A stretch of DNA of 64,000 bases, taken from Roseimaritima ulvae. Lineage in GTDB: Bacteria; Planctomycetota; Planctomycetia; Pirellulales; Pirellulaceae. Shown here piece after piece: positions 26,033 through 34,202 of this stretch; position 1 is the stretch's first letter; each line of letters begins with the position of its first letter. The notes beneath the pieces were generated by a model, which saw nothing but the letters and a program-made list of their open reading frames with translations, was not told where the DNA came from and made no database searches. The stretch spans positions 4,631,404-4,695,403 of the forward strand of contig NZ_CP042914.1 in NCBI RefSeq assembly GCF_008065135.1, written 5' to 3'. A program made the translations under genes and the position numbers.

Positions 26033-26530
26033 ATGAGCGAATCCAACACTGCACAGACCGCCGGCTTTTTCCGCTGCCCGGTTCAGCCCGACCTTGCCAA
26101 GGCGACGATTCGCGTCGGCCGCCAATCGGTGATTGCCACGTTGCAGGAGCAATCCATCGACGGCTTTACGTTGTTGGTAGAGCCCAAACACGCGTTGAAG
26201 TTACAGGTGGGCGTGCCCTGGGTGCTGATCACCGACAGCGAACGCTTGAAAGTCCGCGCGGAATGGATGTTTCACGCTGAAAATGGCAAGGTCCAGTTGG
26301 CCGTCAGGCGGTTGGAGGATTTGCGCAAAGCCGAAGACAGCGACCGGCACAGTTGGGCGATGTTCACGCGTCGGGTGCGCGGATCGGGAGAATCGGGCGG
26401 TAACGAAATCGCCTTTGCGGGCATCGTCTTGTTTTTGTTTATCGCGCTCAGCATGCCCGGTTTGGGCGACCGACTGGGGACTGCACCGCGAATTCAGGCG
26501 GCGGTGGAAGGCTTGATTAATGGGTTCTAA
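26033..26530 (+). CDS. unknown tail-anchored protein
   Basis: A 165-residue protein. Residues 1-110 are soluble and beta-rich (ATIRVGRQSVIATLQEQSIDG and LKVRAEWMFHAENGKVQLAV), a layout somewhat like a PilZ-type or regulatory beta-barrel domain. A single membrane span is near the C-terminus (FAGIVLFLFIALSMPGLG). It is probably anchored in the cytoplasmic membrane with the N-terminal domain in the cytoplasm. The ATG at 26033 was chosen because upstream codons lack coding character. Not recognised; PilZ is only a guess. Confidence 0.7.
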   Translation: MSESNTAQTAGFFRCPVQPDLAKATIRVGRQSVIATLQEQSIDGFTLLVEPKHALKLQVGVPWVLITDSERLKVRAEWMFHAENGKVQLAVRRLEDLRKAEDSDRHSWAMFTRRVRGSGESGGNEIAFAGIVLFLFIALSMPGLGDRLGTAPRIQAAVEGLINGF

Positions 26531-26628
26531 AAACCCAGCCCCCATCGTCCGCCTCCGGTTTTGACCTTCAGGCGTTCGTGTTAGACTCAGCCGACTGGCC
26601 CCGTGTTCGAACCGCCTGAGATTTCACC

Positions 26629-27210
26629 ATGAACGCAGACATTCTCCGCCGTTTTGTCCGAGACATTCCGGACTTACCCAAACCCGGGATTTTGTTTCGC
26701 GACATCACGCCGCTGCTGGCCGATCCGGAAGCGTTGAAGCTGGCCGTCGACGCCATGGCCGCTCCTTTTGCGGGCAAAGAAATCGACGTCGTGGCTGCCG
26801 CCGAAGCTCGCGGATTCATCTTCGCGGCTCCCTTGGCATTGCGACTGGGCGCGGGATTTGTGCCGATTCGCAAACCCGGCAAGTTGCCGTTCGACCGCAA
26901 TTCCTTTCGCTATGAATTGGAATACGGTGCCGACGAGCTGGAAGTCCACGTCGATGGCGTTTCCAAAGGGGAAAACGTCCTCTTAGTCGACGATCTATTG
27001 GCGACCGGCGGCACCATGGAAGCGTGCTGTCGGCTGTTGGAACAATGCGAAGCCAACATCATCGGCTGCAGTTTCTTGATCCATCTGGTTCCGTTGGGCG
27101 GCCAAGACCGCTTGAATCCGTACACCTCACACAGCGTGTTGCGGTATGACGACGACGAGCTGGAATCGGAACTGAGCGTCCAGAATCGCGAACCCGGCCC
27201 AGCGGTGTAA
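26629..27210 (+). CDS. apt: adenine phosphoribosyltransferase
   Basis: A 193-residue purine salvage enzyme converting adenine and PRPP to AMP. Seen: the N-terminal FRDITPLL, the AAEARGFIFAAPLALRLGAGFVPIRKPGKLP block typical of Apt, and the PRPP-binding loop VLLVDDLLATGGTM. Its C-terminus is slightly longer than in E. coli. It is followed by 5-formyltetrahydrofolate cyclo-ligase after 114 bases on the same strand. Confidence 0.95.
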   Translation: MNADILRRFVRDIPDLPKPGILFRDITPLLADPEALKLAVDAMAAPFAGKEIDVVAAAEARGFIFAAPLALRLGAGFVPIRKPGKLPFDRNSFRYELEYGADELEVHVDGVSKGENVLLVDDLLATGGTMEACCRLLEQCEANIIGCSFLIHLVPLGGQDRLNPYTSHSVLRYDDDELESELSVQNREPGPAV

Positions 27211-27324
27211 ACCCGCGCCGCGTTGCTAGCAATCGCGAATTCGCTATCATCGTAGGTCTGAAGGAATCGTTCCCTACCACGTCGCCGCGGTCCCCTGCGG
27301 CTTCCACCGCTTGTTGAGAATTCG

Positions 27325-27933
27325 ATGACTGTTGACAACGGCCCTGATCTGAACGCGCTGAAAGACACTATTCGCAAGACAGCGCACGCGAATCGCAAAT
27401 CGCAACCGGACAAAGACGCCGTCAGCGAAGCGATTACGAAAGCGGTCATGCAGCTGCCCGAATACCAGGCGGCGGATTGTGTGATGTGGTACGTCGACGT
27501 TCGTGACGAAGTCCGCACCCGTCATGCCTTGCCGGCGGCCATCGCCGAAGGAAAACGGATTGTGGTGCCGTTCTGCGTCGCCGGCGAGTTGGAACTGTTC
27601 CATCTGGAATCGATGGATGAGTTGGAAGTCGGGATGTACAAGATTTTGGAGCCCCGCGAGGACCTGCGTGAAGTCGCTTCCAAACGCGTGCCGGTGGAAC
27701 AATTGGATTTGATTCTGGTTCCCGGCGTGGGCTTTGATGCCCAAGGCGGACGCACCGGTCACGGCAAGGGCTACTACGACAAACTGCTGGAAAACGCTCG
27801 CCCCGATACGCCCCTGGTGGCTTTGGCCTTTGACTGCCAAATGTTTCCCGCCATTCCGATGCAGTCGCACGACATTTATATGGACAAAGTGGTCACCGAA
27901 TCGACCGTCCACAACGGCCGAGGACGCAGCTAG
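27325..27933 (+). CDS. 5-formyltetrahydrofolate cyclo-ligase
   Basis: A 202-residue ATP-dependent enzyme converting 5-formyl-THF to 5,10-methenyl-THF. The diagnostic block LILVPGVGFDAQGGRTGHGKGYYDKLL is present in overlapping parts (PGVGFD, GHGKGYYDK). The N-terminal basic helix (RKTAHANRKSQPD) also fits. It ends two bases before fhcD, so the two one-carbon enzymes are probably co-translated. Confidence 0.93.
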   Translation: MTVDNGPDLNALKDTIRKTAHANRKSQPDKDAVSEAITKAVMQLPEYQAADCVMWYVDVRDEVRTRHALPAAIAEGKRIVVPFCVAGELELFHLESMDELEVGMYKILEPREDLREVASKRVPVEQLDLILVPGVGFDAQGGRTGHGKGYYDKLLENARPDTPLVALAFDCQMFPAIPMQSHDIYMDKVVTESTVHNGRGRS

Positions 27934-27935
27934 TC

Positions 27936-28847
27936 ATGTCTCGCTTGCACGACTTGGTGGAAGACACCTATGCCGAGGGCTTTCGCAGTATCTACGGCGA
28001 AATCCTGGTCACGGCCCGCGACCGCAAATGGCTGGAACACTGCGTTCATGCGGTGACCGGGCACGCCTCGAGTACCATCCTGTGTGATTGCGAAGCCGGC
28101 GTATCGCAGTGGATCGAAGCCGGAGAGGAAACGCCCGATGGCCGCGTCGGCGCGGTCGTGCAATTTCACGTTCCGCGATTTCGCAAAGACCGCCGCGAAC
28201 ACCTGGAACGCGTCATGCTGGCTCGCATCAGCCAGAACGTGTTGACGTGCCCCACCGCCCGCTGCTTCAACCGCTTGGACAGCGAGGACTTTTTCAAACT
28301 GGGCCGTAAAGTCGCCTTCTTTGGTGATCGGCATCAATTTCGCGACACCCGTTACGACACCCCGGGCTGGGTCATTCCGATCTTGGGCGGTGAGTTCTTC
28401 CTCTCACGTCGGTTCGGATTTCGCGACGGCGTCATGGGCGGCAACTTGTGGTTCCTGGGGTCCAGCGAAGACGCAGCGCTGGAAGCGGCCGAAAAAGCCG
28501 CCTTGGCCGCCGAAGCCACACCTCACGTGATCACCACCTTTCCCGGCGGCGTTGCGGCCAGCGGCAGCAAGGCCGGCAGCAGCTACGATTTCACCATCGC
28601 CAGCACCTACGCCGAATTCTGTCCCACGTTGCGAGACGAACTGGGCGAAAAATCGAAAGTCCCCGAAGGCTGCAAATCGATCATGGAACTGATCGTCAAT
28701 GGACGTGACTTGCAAGCTCTGCAACAAGCGACCAAGAACGCCATCCTCGCCGCGGCCGATACCGAGGGCCTGATGCGGATCAGCGCCGGTAACTACGGCG
28801 GTCGACTGGGCAAGAGTTTTATTCACTTGCACGAGCTGATCGACTGA
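27936..28847 (+). CDS. fhcD: formylmethanofuran:tetrahydromethanopterin formyltransferase
   Basis: A 303-residue enzyme of the H4MPT-linked one-carbon pathway that transfers the formyl group between methanofuran and tetrahydromethanopterin. The sequence matches Ftr/FhcD over its whole length, e.g. AEGFRSIYGEILVTARD, SSTILCDCEAGVSQW, CPTARCFNRLD, VMGGNLWFLG and ISAGNYGGRLGK. Known in methanogens, methylotrophs and planctomycetes. No other fhc gene is adjacent; the immediate upstream neighbour acts on folate C1 units. In planctomycetes the pathway is thought to serve formaldehyde oxidation. Confidence 0.93.
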   Translation: MSRLHDLVEDTYAEGFRSIYGEILVTARDRKWLEHCVHAVTGHASSTILCDCEAGVSQWIEAGEETPDGRVGAVVQFHVPRFRKDRREHLERVMLARISQNVLTCPTARCFNRLDSEDFFKLGRKVAFFGDRHQFRDTRYDTPGWVIPILGGEFFLSRRFGFRDGVMGGNLWFLGSSEDAALEAAEKAALAAEATPHVITTFPGGVAASGSKAGSSYDFTIASTYAEFCPTLRDELGEKSKVPEGCKSIMELIVNGRDLQALQQATKNAILAAADTEGLMRISAGNYGGRLGKSFIHLHELID

Positions 28848-28854
28848 GCGCCGC

Positions 28855-28971
28855 CGTAGCTCGACTCTCCGAGTCGAGTATTTTGACACCGTAGCTTGAC
28901 TCTCCGAGTCGAGTATTTCGGTATACGCATCTACCCGACTCAGAGAGTCAGGCTACGGGAGAGTCAGGCTA
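28855..28971. repeat. family B palindromic repeat
   Basis: Nearly the same composite as 21185-21302: two direct CGTAGCTTGACTCTCCGAG-type units, then inverted GAGAGTCAGGCTACGGGAG and GAGAGTCAGGCTAC. It separates the convergent genes fhcD and birA. The terminal CTA is the complement of the birA TAG stop. Confidence 0.85.
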
Positions 28972-29811
28972 CTTAAGCACTTCGATTTCGCCGGCGTGAA
29001 TCGGGTGCACTCCCTGCGAGGTGGCCAATTCCAGGGTTCCCTGGTCGTCGACGCCTAGCACCCTGCCTTGCAATGTTTGGTCCGGGCGACGTACGCGGAT
29101 CACTCGCCCGGTTAAATAACAACGCTGTCGGAACTCGGCCAGCAACTCGGGCGTGGCTTCATTTAACTGAGTAATGCGTTCCAAAACCTGCTCCACAACC
29201 CGCGGCAGCAAGGCATAGCGTGACAGTTCGGAAACGGCCACGGCGGCGATCGAAGTGGCGCGGTCCTGGACCTCTTGCGGTGCTGCCGAGAAATCGGTCG
29301 AGACGTTGACGCCGATGCCGATCACGATTTGCGTCGGTTGCCCACTGCCCGCCTGTTCGTTGGTCGCTTCCACCAGCAGACCGGCGATTTTCTGGTCGCC
29401 CAAATAGACATCGTTGGGCCATTTAATGAGAGGCCGGATCGGGCTGACGCAAAACTCCGCCGCATCCGCTACGCCCATGCCCGCGGCCAGCGCGACTAGA
29501 CTGCGGGCCGATGGAGGCACACGCAGCGTATCGGCGGCCAACGCTAAGGAGAACGTCAACGTTCCGCTGTCGGAATACCATTGGCGGCCCAATCGGCCCC
29601 GGCCGGCGGATTGGCGGTCGGTGACGATCAACCGAGGCAGCTGTTTCGCGTCATGCGGTTCACGCAGCGCGATCGAGTTGGTCGATGCGGCGGATTCATA
29701 GTAGGCCGCGGAGCGACAATCGCCCCGCTGCAGAATCCGCTGTATGGCCTGCTGCCCCAGGGGGTCGGTGGCGCCGTGTTGAACGAAAGCGTGGGGTGAT
29801 TTAGCGTCCAT
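28969..29811 (-). CDS. birA: biotin--[acetyl-CoA-carboxylase] ligase
   Basis: A 280-residue enzyme that activates biotin to biotinyl-AMP and attaches it to carboxyl carrier protein. Seen: YESAASTNSIAL, the biotin/ATP loop GRGRLGRQW, KWPNDVYLGDQKIAGLLVE and GIGVNVS. There is no N-terminal HTH, so it is a group I ligase and not a repressor. The C-terminal SH3-like domain is present (LQGRVLGVDDQGTLEL). Its start overlaps the upstream glycosyltransferase by 11 bases. Its stop codon lies within a family B repeat. Confidence 0.93.
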   Translation of the reverse strand: MDAKSPHAFVQHGATDPLGQQAIQRILQRGDCRSAAYYESAASTNSIALREPHDAKQLPRLIVTDRQSAGRGRLGRQWYSDSGTLTFSLALAADTLRVPPSARSLVALAAGMGVADAAEFCVSPIRPLIKWPNDVYLGDQKIAGLLVEATNEQAGSGQPTQIVIGIGVNVSTDFSAAPQEVQDRATSIAAVAVSELSRYALLPRVVEQVLERITQLNEATPELLAEFRQRCYLTGRVIRVRRPDQTLQGRVLGVDDQGTLELATSQGVHPIHAGEIEVLK

Positions 29812-30901
29812 GTCCGCAGCTTAACAGGTCTTTGTACATGTCGTGGTACTGCTGCACGACTCGTTGCCGGGTAAAGCATTCGCCGACCTTAGTCAGCGCA
29901 GCCGCCGTCATCCGCTGACGCAACGCATCGTCGTCCGCCAACCGCCGCAGCGCCGCCGCGTAACCGACCACGTCGGACTGATTGATGACTATCCCGTTTT
30001 CTCCATCGTCGACCACTTCCGTATTGCCACTGACACGACTGACCACCACGGCCAATCCCATCTGCATGGCTTCCACGGGTGCAATCGGTAGTCCTTCCCA
30101 ACGCGACGCCAGCAGGAACAGGCTGCAATCGCGCATCGCGGCCAGGGCGGCATCGCGAGGCAGGGAACCATGCACGGTCACGTTGGCGATCTGCTCGCGC
30201 TGTACCCGTTGACGCACTTCGGCTTCCATATCACCGCCGCCGATCAAGTCGAAATGGAACGCCTCGGCGGACAGTCGCTGGGCGATGTCCAAGACCAGAT
30301 GCGGATCTTTTTGTAGCGTCAACCGTCCCAGCACCGCCACGCGGCGAACCTGGGCGTCGTGGTGACGAGCGGGAATGTCCTCGACGCGGATCCCGTTGTG
30401 GATCACCACGCCTTGTCTGCCGGCGGGCAGCAAGCGGTAGCGGGCGGCCAGACGTTGGTCGTAATGACAGACCAAAACAGTTTGGTCGATCATGCGGCTG
30501 CTGCGGCGTTCAGCCATGGCGGCCAACTGCCGCAGCGGAAACGGCTTTTGGAGAAAGTGGTAGCCGCGCACGGTGTAGGCGGTCCGCCAGGAGCCGGTGT
30601 GTTGGCCGCGAGCGTAATAGAAGGCCGCTCGTCCACCGTGCAAGTGCACCACGTCGGCCCGCGTCGACGCGACCACGTCGGCCAGTTGTTTGACGGTGCG
30701 TCGATCCAATCGTCCGCGAAAGAAATCCAATTCGCCAACAATCTCTGCGCCCAACTGTTCCGCATGTTTGGTCGCGTAGGAATTCTGCTGGGAACAAAAG
30801 GCAACCTCGACACCGTGTTGGAGCAGGTCTTCGGACAGTGCCAAGACGTTTGTTGTTCCGCCGCCCGGCGTGCCATCGGCGACCACTTGCAGCACCCGCA
30901 T
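29801..30901 (-). CDS. GT4-family glycosyltransferase
   Basis: A 366-residue GT-B glycosyltransferase. The N-terminal domain starts MRVLQVVADGTPGGGTTNVL; the C-terminal domain has VAVLGRLTLQKDPHLVLDIA, the acceptor/nucleotide loop and E-x7-E motif SRWEGLPIAPVEAM. I chose the ATG at 30901 because it overlaps the O-antigen ligase stop (TGATG), which indicates coupling. The third gene of a surface polysaccharide run; sugar donor and acceptor are unknown. Confidence 0.9.
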   Translation of the reverse strand: MRVLQVVADGTPGGGTTNVLALSEDLLQHGVEVAFCSQQNSYATKHAEQLGAEIVGELDFFRGRLDRRTVKQLADVVASTRADVVHLHGGRAAFYYARGQHTGSWRTAYTVRGYHFLQKPFPLRQLAAMAERRSSRMIDQTVLVCHYDQRLAARYRLLPAGRQGVVIHNGIRVEDIPARHHDAQVRRVAVLGRLTLQKDPHLVLDIAQRLSAEAFHFDLIGGGDMEAEVRQRVQREQIANVTVHGSLPRDAALAAMRDCSLFLLASRWEGLPIAPVEAMQMGLAVVVSRVSGNTEVVDDGENGIVINQSDVVGYAAALRRLADDDALRQRMTAAALTKVGECFTRQRVVQQYHDMYKDLLSCGHGR

Positions 30902-32232
30902 CAGCGTGCCTCCTGCCACATCGGCCCGTCGCGAAATTCATCGTCTGCCGCCGGCAACTGTAGCACTAGCCCGGTAATCAAATACAGCACCGGCATCGAT
31001 AACCAAAGCGTATACGTATCGCCCAGAAAAGCTTGCAACAATTGCCCACACCAGACGCCTACCAACAACAGGGCATAGCGATTGCCGGCCATACCTAGCT
31101 TTGCCAGCGACAGCATCAGCACGATGGCAAAACTTGTCAGCGCAGCCACCCCCAGCACTCCGGTTTCCAACAGCGTCGAGAGCACGCTGTTGTCGGGGAC
31201 CCGGCCGGGAATCAGCGAGGGGCTGTTCTTGTAGCCACAGCCCAACACCACATGGTTGCCGGCGATTCGCAAATACCGCTTCCAGGAATCGATGCGGCCA
31301 GAGGAAAACCGATTGACGCTATTGGATTCCGAAGGCAGGAAGCGGTCGATCTGTTTGGCGACACGCGAGCTCGACGGCAGCGCGCCGGAACGTCCAGCAA
31401 TCTGCAACGCGGTAAAGCTCAGCACCAACAATAACGCCAGCGCCAGACCGACGACCACGGAGTTGCGGAGGCTGCGCGGGCGATAGCGAGAGGCAGCCCA
31501 GATCCCGCCGGCGGTGCCCGCCACGTTAACGACCGCCGATCGGCTGGAGGCGGCAAAGATTGCGAACCCGCCCAATCCCAATAGAACCACCAGCAACCAC
31601 TTCCAATGTTTGGTCGGTCGCGCCAGGATCAAACAACTTCCGACCAGCGTAATCCAGGTTGCCGTGAGGTGACCGAAGTGAGTGGTTTCGCCCACCAGCC
31701 CACCGGCTCGCAGCTCCGAACCGCCACCGCGGTACCACATCTTTTGCTGCGCGTCGCGGATTGGAATTTGCAGCCACCAAACGGCCAGGCTGATCAAGAT
31801 CGCGATCAGCCCACCCCAGAAAAACGCCCAAGCGGCGCGGCGCACCAAACGGCGGTCGACAAACATTCGCGCGCCGAGGAAAAAGGGAGCGCAAATGCCG
31901 ACCAAACGGATCCACTTCAATCCGGCTTTAACTTGATACCGTTGGTCATGAATTTGAAACAGCGATAGAAAAGCGATTGCCAGAAAGCCCAGCAGCAACC
32001 AGTGACTGGCATCGATGCGGCCCCGGTAGCGGCTGAAGATCAGCAGCACGGCCAAGGCCGGCAGCAACGGATCGCTCATCCCGATCCGCTCACCGACAGG
32101 CACCACCACGATGGGCACGAAAAAGGCCATCACCACGACAAACCACTCGGCGAGTTTCTGCACCAATTGATGCCGCGCGTGTTGTCTGTCAAGCGGCTCG
32201 CGGAGCGATTCAAAGACGGCTTGCTCAGCCAT
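30901..32232 (-). CDS. O-antigen ligase / Wzy-like membrane protein
   Basis: A 443-residue polytopic protein with roughly ten or more membrane segments and a large loop. It carries the O-antigen ligase-like pattern GETTHFGHLTATW, and after FSSGRIDSWKRYLRI the loop leads to VVLGCGYKNSP. It probably polymerises or ligates polysaccharide at the periplasmic face. The ATG at 32232 has GGAGGG seven bases upstream. It overlaps the flippase gene upstream and the glycosyltransferase downstream. Confidence 0.85.
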   Translation of the reverse strand: MAEQAVFESLREPLDRQHARHQLVQKLAEWFVVVMAFFVPIVVVPVGERIGMSDPLLPALAVLLIFSRYRGRIDASHWLLLGFLAIAFLSLFQIHDQRYQVKAGLKWIRLVGICAPFFLGARMFVDRRLVRRAAWAFFWGGLIAILISLAVWWLQIPIRDAQQKMWYRGGGSELRAGGLVGETTHFGHLTATWITLVGSCLILARPTKHWKWLLVVLLGLGGFAIFAASSRSAVVNVAGTAGGIWAASRYRPRSLRNSVVVGLALALLLVLSFTALQIAGRSGALPSSSRVAKQIDRFLPSESNSVNRFSSGRIDSWKRYLRIAGNHVVLGCGYKNSPSLIPGRVPDNSVLSTLLETGVLGVAALTSFAIVLMLSLAKLGMAGNRYALLLVGVWCGQLLQAFLGDTYTLWLSMPVLYLITGLVLQLPAADDEFRDGPMWQEAR

Positions 32233-33544
32233 GTTGTCCCTCCGCACGGTTAGGCATTGCCATCGCCGGCCAAGGCAGCGAGACGACTCCGGTCACTTTA
32301 AAAGCCAGCCAAGTCGCGACCAGGTTTTCGGTCACGATCGCGGTGGCCGCGGCCATCCCCGCGCCGACGACACCCCACAACGGAATCAAGATCAGGCAAC
32401 CCAGCAGATTGACTCCAAAGCCCAACGTCGCCGCGCGACGCAGTTGGCTTTCATGGCCGGTCATGATCAATACGTAACCCACCGATCCGGTGGCCACGTT
32501 GATCAATTGGGCGACCGCCAAGATGGCCAGAGCCGGAGCGGCGGGAGGGAAGTCGTCCCCCATCCAACCCAAGATCCAGCCCCCGAACAAACACAGTCCC
32601 AGCGTCAGCGGCAGCGCCACGATGGTCATCAGCACCGACGTATTGCGGGCCAAGCGGCTGATCCCTTCCATGTCCCCGGCAGCGTGCAGGCGAGCGAATC
32701 GGGCGGGCGTGACACTGTTGAAAGCCAGCAAAATAAAGAGGATCACAACCGCGATACGAGCCGCCGCGCCAAATTGCCCGACTTGGTCCGGATCGCCAAA
32801 CATCCCCAAACAGATCAACGGCAACCAACCGCCGGCCATGGTAAACAAACTGTAGATCAACAGCGGCACACCGGAACGTCGCATCTGAGGCAATTCGCTG
32901 TCCGGTTTTCGCTGCGGCGGTCCCGCACAACGGACCAACGAAACAAAGGCCGCCGCGGCTGCCGTGTAAGTGGCCAGCATATAGCCAACCGCCGCATAAG
33001 ATTCGTATCGGCGATCGGTCCAGTGCAGCACTGCCAACACGAGGGCAAAACAGACCGGGATCACAGCCGTATGAAAGAAGTTCCCCGCGCCCGGCCGATC
33101 GATGGCTTTGTGCGATTCGCAAAACAGCGACAGCATGGAATAGGCGGGAATGGCCGCGGCGAACCAAGGCAGCACGCTCCGCATCCCGGGGTTGTGAAAC
33201 ACCGCCTCGGCCAGCCAGGGCGACGCCAACATGAAGACGACCGCTATCAGCAGAGAACTGACAAACGCGTGCCGGGAGGCATCCTGGACCGCGGCCCAAA
33301 ATCGAGGCCGATCGGATTGCCCCCAGGCTTCACTGCCGATCCGCAGCAGGGCGAAATCCAACCCCCGCCGGCCCAGCATCGACAGCAGCAACAGCAGCGT
33401 CAGGCTTAACATCACCGTGCCGCTGCCGTCGGCGCCGAATAACCGGCCCAGGGCAAAGGTGACCAGCAACTGCGCCACCGCCCCCAATCCCCGGCCCACC
33501 AGGGCCCGGGCGACGCTCAGCAACAGCGATGGGCCCGGCAACAC
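32225..33544 (-). CDS. Wzx-like polysaccharide flippase
   Basis: A 439-residue polytopic membrane protein with about twelve to fourteen predicted spans, matching the MOP/Wzx flippase pattern: N-terminal GAVAQLLVTFALGRLFGADG, and central QVGQFGAAARIAVVILFI. It would move undecaprenol-linked oligosaccharide across the inner membrane. It starts with GTG (33544). It is the first gene of the run flippase, ligase, glycosyltransferase, with overlaps of 1-8 bases. Confidence 0.85.
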   Translation of the reverse strand: MLPGPSLLLSVARALVGRGLGAVAQLLVTFALGRLFGADGSGTVMLSLTLLLLLSMLGRRGLDFALLRIGSEAWGQSDRPRFWAAVQDASRHAFVSSLLIAVVFMLASPWLAEAVFHNPGMRSVLPWFAAAIPAYSMLSLFCESHKAIDRPGAGNFFHTAVIPVCFALVLAVLHWTDRRYESYAAVGYMLATYTAAAAAFVSLVRCAGPPQRKPDSELPQMRRSGVPLLIYSLFTMAGGWLPLICLGMFGDPDQVGQFGAAARIAVVILFILLAFNSVTPARFARLHAAGDMEGISRLARNTSVLMTIVALPLTLGLCLFGGWILGWMGDDFPPAAPALAILAVAQLINVATGSVGYVLIMTGHESQLRRAATLGFGVNLLGCLILIPLWGVVGAGMAAATAIVTENLVATWLAFKVTGVVSLPWPAMAMPNRAEGQHG

Positions 33545-33792
33545 GGATGGCGTCTCATGGAAGCGGTAGAAGGGTAAACAGACCGTCGGCCTCTACCGTA
33601 CTTGCGGCAATTCAAAACGGCAATCCTGGCCGGGGGGCCGGAACGAGGGCAAGTGCCTGCCCAGCCCGCATAATCGGACTTCGCCGCGCAGCATTGCAGC
33701 CTGCCGCGGGGAGGCTAGCGAACATTCGTAACCCTTTGCCGTGGTCAGCCCGAACCAATCTGGCTCTATCACGAGGCGCGCGAACTCCGGTC

Positions 33793-33867
33793 CCCCCTCC
33801 CCCGAAATGGTCGCGCCAGAGGTATCCATCTCAATAGGCGTGACCGCGACCGTTTTGGGGGAGGGGG
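33793..33867. repeat. palindromic element with 23-base arms
   Basis: Arms 33793-33815 and 33845-33867 are inverted copies with two mismatches: CCCCCTCCCCCGAAATGGTC on the left, CGACCGTTTTGGGGGAGGGG on the right. The loop is 29 bases. It resembles a MITE or transcription-terminating palindrome. A related element follows at 33983-34058. Confidence 0.75.
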
Positions 33868-33982
33868 TTAGGGGGAGGGGCAAGCGGCGCCGGGGATTTG
33901 CCGGTTAGCCGTTGTGCTGATTGGTAGTGTTCTTGAAGCAGCCGGGGTGGTGCCGGTTGCGCGCATCGGCCCCTCCCCCTAA

Positions 33983-34058
33983 CCCCCTCCCAAATATTTC
34001 GCGTTATGAATCTGGGGTGATAAGAGGACGTAATGCGAGAAATATTTGGGGGAGGGGG
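33983..34058. repeat. second palindromic element with poly-C/G ends
   Basis: The left arm CCCCCTCCCAAATATTTCGC (33983 onward) pairs with the right arm GCGAGAAATATTTGGGGGAG (ending near 34058) with small indels. The outer CCCCCTCCC / GGGGGAGGGGG ends match the element at 33793-33867 while the inner sequences differ. The whole stretch 33545-34199 shows no supported gene. Confidence 0.7.
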
Positions 34059-34141
34059 GACCGGATTTCGCTCGCGCCCTATGGTAGCATTCGATTGGTT
34101 GGGGACGACCACGACAAAGGGTTACTAATTTTCGTCAGGTC

Positions 34142-34202
34142 CCCCCGGGGCCCCATGCTACTGCCTGATTACTGCGACACGGGCCGGGGGCCCATGCTAC
34201 TA
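34142..34202. repeat. family A repeat overlapping a stop codon
   Basis: Two partial copies CGGGGCCCCATGCTACTG (from 34147) and CGGGCCGGGGGCCCATGCTA (from about 34180) occur. The final CTAC reaches the stop codon of the minus-strand YfbK-like gene (TAG complement at 34200-34202). See 16208 and 42039 for related copies. Confidence 0.75.

Noticed and set aside
32231-33409. Plus-strand open frame of 392 codons rich in Gln/Arg/His
   Set aside because: It is the reverse complement of a polytopic membrane protein gene; composition has no membrane or domain features.
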